A stretch of 64,000 nt of DNA. Origin: Trema orientale (Eukaryota; Streptophyta; Magnoliopsida; Rosales; Cannabaceae). Location: NCBI GenBank assembly GCA_002914845.1, contig JXTC01000012.1, positions 342,625 to 406,624 of the forward strand, given 5' to 3'. A program made the translations under genes and the position numbers. The notes under the pieces were generated by a model. The model was not told where the DNA came from and made no database searches. It saw only the letters and a program-made list of their open reading frames with translations. This document shows positions 59,332-64,000 of this stretch, in pieces. Numbering within the stretch: position 1 is the stretch's first letter; every line of letters begins with the position of its first letter.

Positions 59332-61932
59332 CAGTACTTTCTGAAGTTGCAAGAAATTATTGAAGTGATATGTAAGGGTTGGAGTTCACTGCTGGATTTT
59401 AAATAAGAGTTAATTTTAAGAAGTTCATTGCTTAAAAGAAAGTTTATCTAAAGTTTCCATGACTGGTTTTATCTCCTTTCCATTATCCTATCTCAAGTTG
59501 ATGATTAAATAAAAAAAAATTGGGATTAATAATAAAGACCACATAGTCACAAACTTCCCTTGCTATTACAGGAAAACAAAGACCCTGACTTTTCCTATTT
59601 ATCTTAGGCTTGTGTACAATAACCGGGGGAAGCAATATGAAAAAGAGCAAGTACTTATGGTAGCAAAGAGAGATTTCATCCATACAATCACCACTAGTAC
59701 TAAGAAATAAGATGCCCTGTCAATTATTAGGGGCTATGTTTCCATTTCATGGGGCCATTCTGGAGTTATAAGTTAATTGTCTAAATAGCACACGTGTAAT
59801 GTATTTGCAGTTTGTACTCTTACTTGTACATTTCAGTTTTTATTTCATTTAATTTTGGGCTTCCCCCTCAAACTATGGCTTGCTAACATAGAATCTATGT
59901 GGACTCTGCCTCAAGCAGATACAATATATTTTACTTGTGAGAAGAAATCTAAAGACCAGCAACTTTTTTAGTTGTACCAAAAGGGAAATGAACCCGACAG
60001 TAGTGGTTTGGGGTAAAAGTCATCTTGACAAAATAGTTGTAGAAAAGTCATTTTGGCCCAATCTACTCCTAGTCGGGTCCGCCCTATATATATATATTTA
60101 TATATTAGTGGTCGAAACAACAATGTTACCATCCATGGTTGCCCAAAATAGTTGTGGGCCAGCTACGGAATGTTTTCTTTTTCATTTCTGTTAGACTTTT
60201 TCAGAAATTTATTTATTTTATAGATAGATAGATAGATGATATTAATGGAGCAAAGGACATAGATATTAAAATCATGCAATTTTAAATTTATCATCGCAGC
60301 CATGGAAGCCGGAGAAAGCTGAGAGGATAGTTAAATAATTTCTAAAAAGAATTTTAATTGAAGGATTTTAGCTGGTCAAAACGTGTTTAAGAAGTGTCCA
60401 GGAATTTGGATAATTTTTTGCTAACTGTTCAGAAAATTGTTGCAACAACATTTTGACAGAATATACATTTTTGAAAAGATTTTAATTTTGTCTTTAATTC
60501 TTTTCATCTTTGATTTCAGCCTTTTCACATTGTAAAGGACGATCAAATGGCCGAAAATTCTTCTATAAAAGCTCAGCCATTCCAAGAGATTGATACACAC
60601 ATGAAAAGAAAAGATCAATATTATAGAGAGTTTTTTATTGTAAGGCATAGAGTATGTTCTATTACCATTGTAAGACCTAGAGAGCTTGTGAGTTTTTTTA
60701 GGTACTTGGTTGAGTCCAACATGTTCATCGAGAGGAACAATTCTGAACAGTAAAGAGAGTTCACGAAATAAAAGATTATTAAAGTCGAGGGGAACTCGGG
60801 AGACATATTGGTAGATTATAACTCATTGCGGCAATTAAAAAGAAAGAGTCTTTTTATTATTTAAGTCAATTGGAGTTTGTATTCATATATTCTTTATTAA
60901 TAGTGTTTATTTCTCTGAGCGTGACCCTATAAAGTAAGAGAAATTTGAACTACATTAAAGACATTCTTGTGTTCTCTTTTTATATTTTTGTTCTATTTCA
61001 ACGAGTAGTACTTAACTTGTTGTAATACTTTACATATGCATGTTACAATATAATTAATTAATCTTCACTTAATTGAATAATTAAGCAATTATTTGGTAAC
61101 ACCAACAAAAACGGATCTTCCATACCTTAATCTTACTTGGGCAAACCCCATATAAATTTGTCCCACTCATAAAAAAAAGAAAAAAAGGAAAGAAGTGAAG
61201 GGACAGTGTATACACATAATTTCTAGCCCATTAATCTATTGTGTGTTCATGTCCATACCCATGGTTTCTGGATAAGTATTACGGATAATATTCTCAGTCC
61301 ATTTTAGTAAACTTGCCATAGTCTCAAAAGCTTTCAAAAGTTTGCCGACACCAAAACCTTATGTTCACTCCTACTTCAGTCCATTGGGTTCAATTATTTA
61401 TTTTAATTTCAACTTTGATTACAATTATTAAAGCTGATTATTCTTTATTTTTATTTACGAAATAAAAAATACAATTATTAAAAAAAAATAAAGATGTGAG
61501 AGGCATGCTATGAAATTCATTAGGGAAGAAAAGAAAGAAGAAATCAAGTCCAAAACAAAAAATGAAAAAGAAAAACTACTTTATTTATGTCGGAAAGAAA
61601 AACTCCTTTATTTATGTCAGAATCACAGTGACACTTCTAAACTTAAAATGATTTACATTATAACATTCATAAATACTACCTGTTTTCAAAATATTAATAC
61701 ACATTTGACGTCAGATAAAATCTATAGAACCTAATGCTAAGAGTAAGGGAATTTTATATACTAATTAGGCTTCTCGCTCTATTAACAAGTGGTGCTAATT
61801 AATAGCATGCTATCCAGCTAACACTTGGCTGATTAATTTCGTAAGAGTCTGATTTATTTGTTTAAGATTGTGTACATATTTGTATTGTAAGATGGGAAAA
61901 GCCGTAGAGAGTTATGGTCCATAATGGCCTAG
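59332..61932. other. Intergenic sequence upstream of the germin-like gene
   Basis: No gene is supported. Small features are a TA-rich microsatellite near 60087-60110, a short (AGAT)n at about 60221-60237 and A runs near 61170 and 61480. Open frames such as 59937-60194 and 60547-60753 have no recognisable family. Confidence 0.45.
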
Positions 61933-62020
61933 AGTATATTAAAACCCTGTCTATACCAAGCATTTGATAAGTTCGGAGTATATTAAAACCCTGTCTATAC
62001 CAAGTATTTGATAAGTTCGA
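61933..62020. repeat. 44-bp tandem duplication
   Basis: The unit AGTATATTAAAACCCTGTCT, with its continuation to ATAAGTTCGG, is repeated directly, starting at 61933 and 61977, with one or two differences. I see no feature that explains it. Confidence 0.85.
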
Positions 62021-62226
62021 GTCATCAGTGCCCAATGTCTTTTCGAGTTCCGACATAAATCAATAAATCATTTCAACGGACAAAATAATCAAATAAGAAG
62101 CACGAAAAATGTCAATATGAAAATGTTAACATAGAAAAAAATAATAATAAGAATAAATGTAAACGTAAATATGCACATTTATATTGCGTAATTTACACTG
62201 TCAACTTTATTTTCCAGGAAAATAAA

Positions 62227-62436
62227 TGTTACATACAAGGCTCCAAATGTAGAAATTGAGAGTGAGAAAATATTTGGCCGCTGTCTTTTTATTAATCAGG
62301 AGGGTTATTTATATGCGGTATAGAAGAGAATATTTCAGGGAATATCCTAGAAAATATTCTAAAAAATATGTAGCTAGTAACTATGAGATAATAAAAATAA
62401 TTAAAAAAATACAATTAAACTAAATTGTCTCCAACA
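62227..62436 (-). repeat. 3' LTR of a Copia element on the minus strand
   Basis: 210 bp with TG...CA ends (plus strand TGTTACATAC ... TCTCCAACA). On the minus strand it starts right after the purine-rich tract TCTTGCGAGGGCA and has a TATA-like GCATATAAATAACC. The 5' LTR lies outside the window. Confidence 0.75.
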
Positions 62437-62576
62437 TGCCCTCGCAAGATGGAGCTCCGCAAGGAGATTCTAATCTTGGACTGAAGAGAAATCAAATGAG
62501 TACGAGCCATAGGCTTAGTTAGGGCATCAGCAAGTTGATCATCTGATACAACATGAGCAACTCGAAGAACGTCATT

Positions 62577-64000
62577 TTACACACGATCTCTTATGTAATG
62601 ATAGTTCAAAGCCACATGTTTCATGCGAGAGTGAAACACAAAATTCGTACATAAATAAGTGGTGCCGACATTGTCACAATAAATCACCGGCTGGAAAGGA
62701 ATGACAACCCCAAGTTCAATTAATAGTGAACAAAGCCAGCTGATTTCAGTAGCAGTCGATGCAACATAACAATATTCAACTTCAGTAGAAGAACGAGCCA
62801 TAATACATTGCTTCATAAAACTCCAAGAAATGGGATTACGACCAAAGAAAACAATATACACACTAGTTGATGTATAGTTATCTTCATTGCCAGCCCAGTT
62901 AGCATCTGAAAAAGCATAAAGATTAATAGGAGAATGAGCATGCAAGAAAATAGCTTGGTTAGATGTACCACAAAGATAGTGGAGTAGATGTTCAGCAACA
63001 TTCTAATGCTTAGTAGTTGGCCGATGCATAAACATGAGAGAGTTTATCAACAGCAAAGGCAAGATCCGGTCGACTAAGAGATAGATATTGAAGACTACCA
63101 ACCAAAGTTTGAAACTCTGTCGGATCAAATAAAGTAGTCCTATAATATAAGTCTAACGTTGGAGTAGCAGCAAGAGGTGTGGAAACTGAGTTAGCTGACG
63201 TCAAATTATAACAAGCTAAAAAATCAAGTATATATAATTGTTGTGACAAGAGGAGCCCATCAGAATGGTGAATAATCTCAATTCCCCGAAAATAAGATAA
63301 GGGACTGAGATCCTTTAAAGAAAATTGTCGAGCTAAGCGATCAAGAATTGTATGAACTGTTGAATCATTTCTCCCAATGACAATGATATCATCAATTTAA
63401 ACTAGAACATAAATAGTGACCCCACTAGAGTTGAGCACAAATAATGAAGTATATGTATGAGAATTTTGAAAACCAAATAAAATAAAGTAAGCGCGCAATT
63501 CTTGATACTTGGCTTGTGGCTCCTACTTTAAACCATAGATGGCCTTCCGTAATAAACACATATGAGTAGGATGATCGGCATCAATAAAGCTAGGAGGTTG
63601 AGACATGTAGACAGTCACTATAAGATGACCCTAAAGGAAAGCGTTATTGACATTAAGCCGACGAATGGACCAGCAACAAGAAACAACTAAACTGAGTACG
63701 AGTTGAACAGTAGTGGGCTTAACCATAGGACTAAAGGTATCACAATAATTAACCTTTGGATGCTGTTGAAAACCCTTGGTAATAAGTCTCGCTTTGCATT
63801 GATCGATAGAGCCATCCGATTTACATTTGATCCCAAAAATCTAATTACATCCAACAATATTATGACTAGAAGCAAGTGGCACTAACTCCCAAGTACCATT
63901 TCAAACAAGAACATCAAATTCTTCAGACATAGCCTGATGTCATTTTGGATCTTTAATGGCCTGAGTGAAACTTGGGGGGCTTAACATCAGAGGATGATAG
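62577..64000 (-). pseudogene. Reverse transcriptase and RNase H region of Copia element C
   Basis: RNase H (62577-62945) shows LYAFSDANWAGNEDNYTSTS, ARSSTEVEYCYVAST and IYCDNVGTTYLCTN. The connection segment (63010-63249) reads LVGSLQYLSLSRPDLAFAVD. Further right (63250-64000) the reverse transcriptase follows in pieces, with the catalytic region near 63390-63420. The frame is decayed and leaves the window. Confidence 0.85.

Larger units (their letters stand above)
62227..64000 (-). mobile_element. 3' part of a Copia element C, cut by the window edge
   Basis: Minus-strand order from the right edge: reverse transcriptase, RNase H, purine tract, LTR. The LTR is short (210 bp), unlike those of elements A and B, so this is a different Copia family. 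Broken in several places. Confidence 0.88.

Noticed and set aside
1-64000. tRNA, rRNA or other structured RNA genes
   Set aside because: I looked for tRNA-like TTCGA loops and rRNA-like stretches and found none beyond the primer-binding sites of the retroelements.

Overview
The window is nuclear DNA of a flowering plant, most likely a eudicot. It is AT-rich and gene-poor, and holds intron-bearing plant gene families (serine carboxypeptidase-like, FAR1-related, germin-like) buried in plant-type LTR retrotransposons, a CACTA transposon and many MITEs. I cannot name the species. Only one host gene looks intact, a single-exon germin-like protein on the minus strand at 58539-59249. Two other host-type genes are decayed: a ten-exon serine carboxypeptidase-like pseudogene (26542-32758) and a FAR1-related pseudogene (37258-56698) that is split by a retrotransposon.

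Layout: 1-7 kb holds a truncated Ty3/Gypsy gag end on the minus strand, a MITE, and two single-N positions, each next to a duplicated block. 7.05-15.8 kb is a large LTR element with no recognisable coding domain; a 1.8-kb solo LTR sits inside its 5' LTR. 16.4-18.7 kb is a cluster of MITEs and an orphan CACTA end. 19.08-26.0 kb is a full-length but decayed CACTA element with matching 3-bp target duplications, tnp2 and Ulp1-protease coding remains and palindromic subterminal motifs. 26.5-32.8 kb is the carboxypeptidase pseudogene with MITEs in its introns. 33-35 kb holds two more MITEs and a 12-bp minisatellite. 37.2-56.7 kb is the FAR1-related pseudogene. A Copia element (39856-56214) is inserted in it, and that element itself carries a 9.7-kb SIRE-like Copia element (45865-55594) and a MITE in its 5' LTR. 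57.3-58.0 kb is another MITE. The germin-like gene follows, and the 3' part of a Copia element on the minus strand runs off the right edge.

The strongest result is structural. Target-site duplications can be read by eye for most insertions, so their order can be reconstructed. At least seven MITEs from four families have 9-bp target duplications (Mutator type). Two families occur twice in the window as a neighbouring pair. I found no convincing novel coding system. The points most worth a second look are the nested insertions, the MITE families, the palindromic CACTA subterminal repeats, and the disruption next to the catalytic serine codon in the carboxypeptidase pseudogene.
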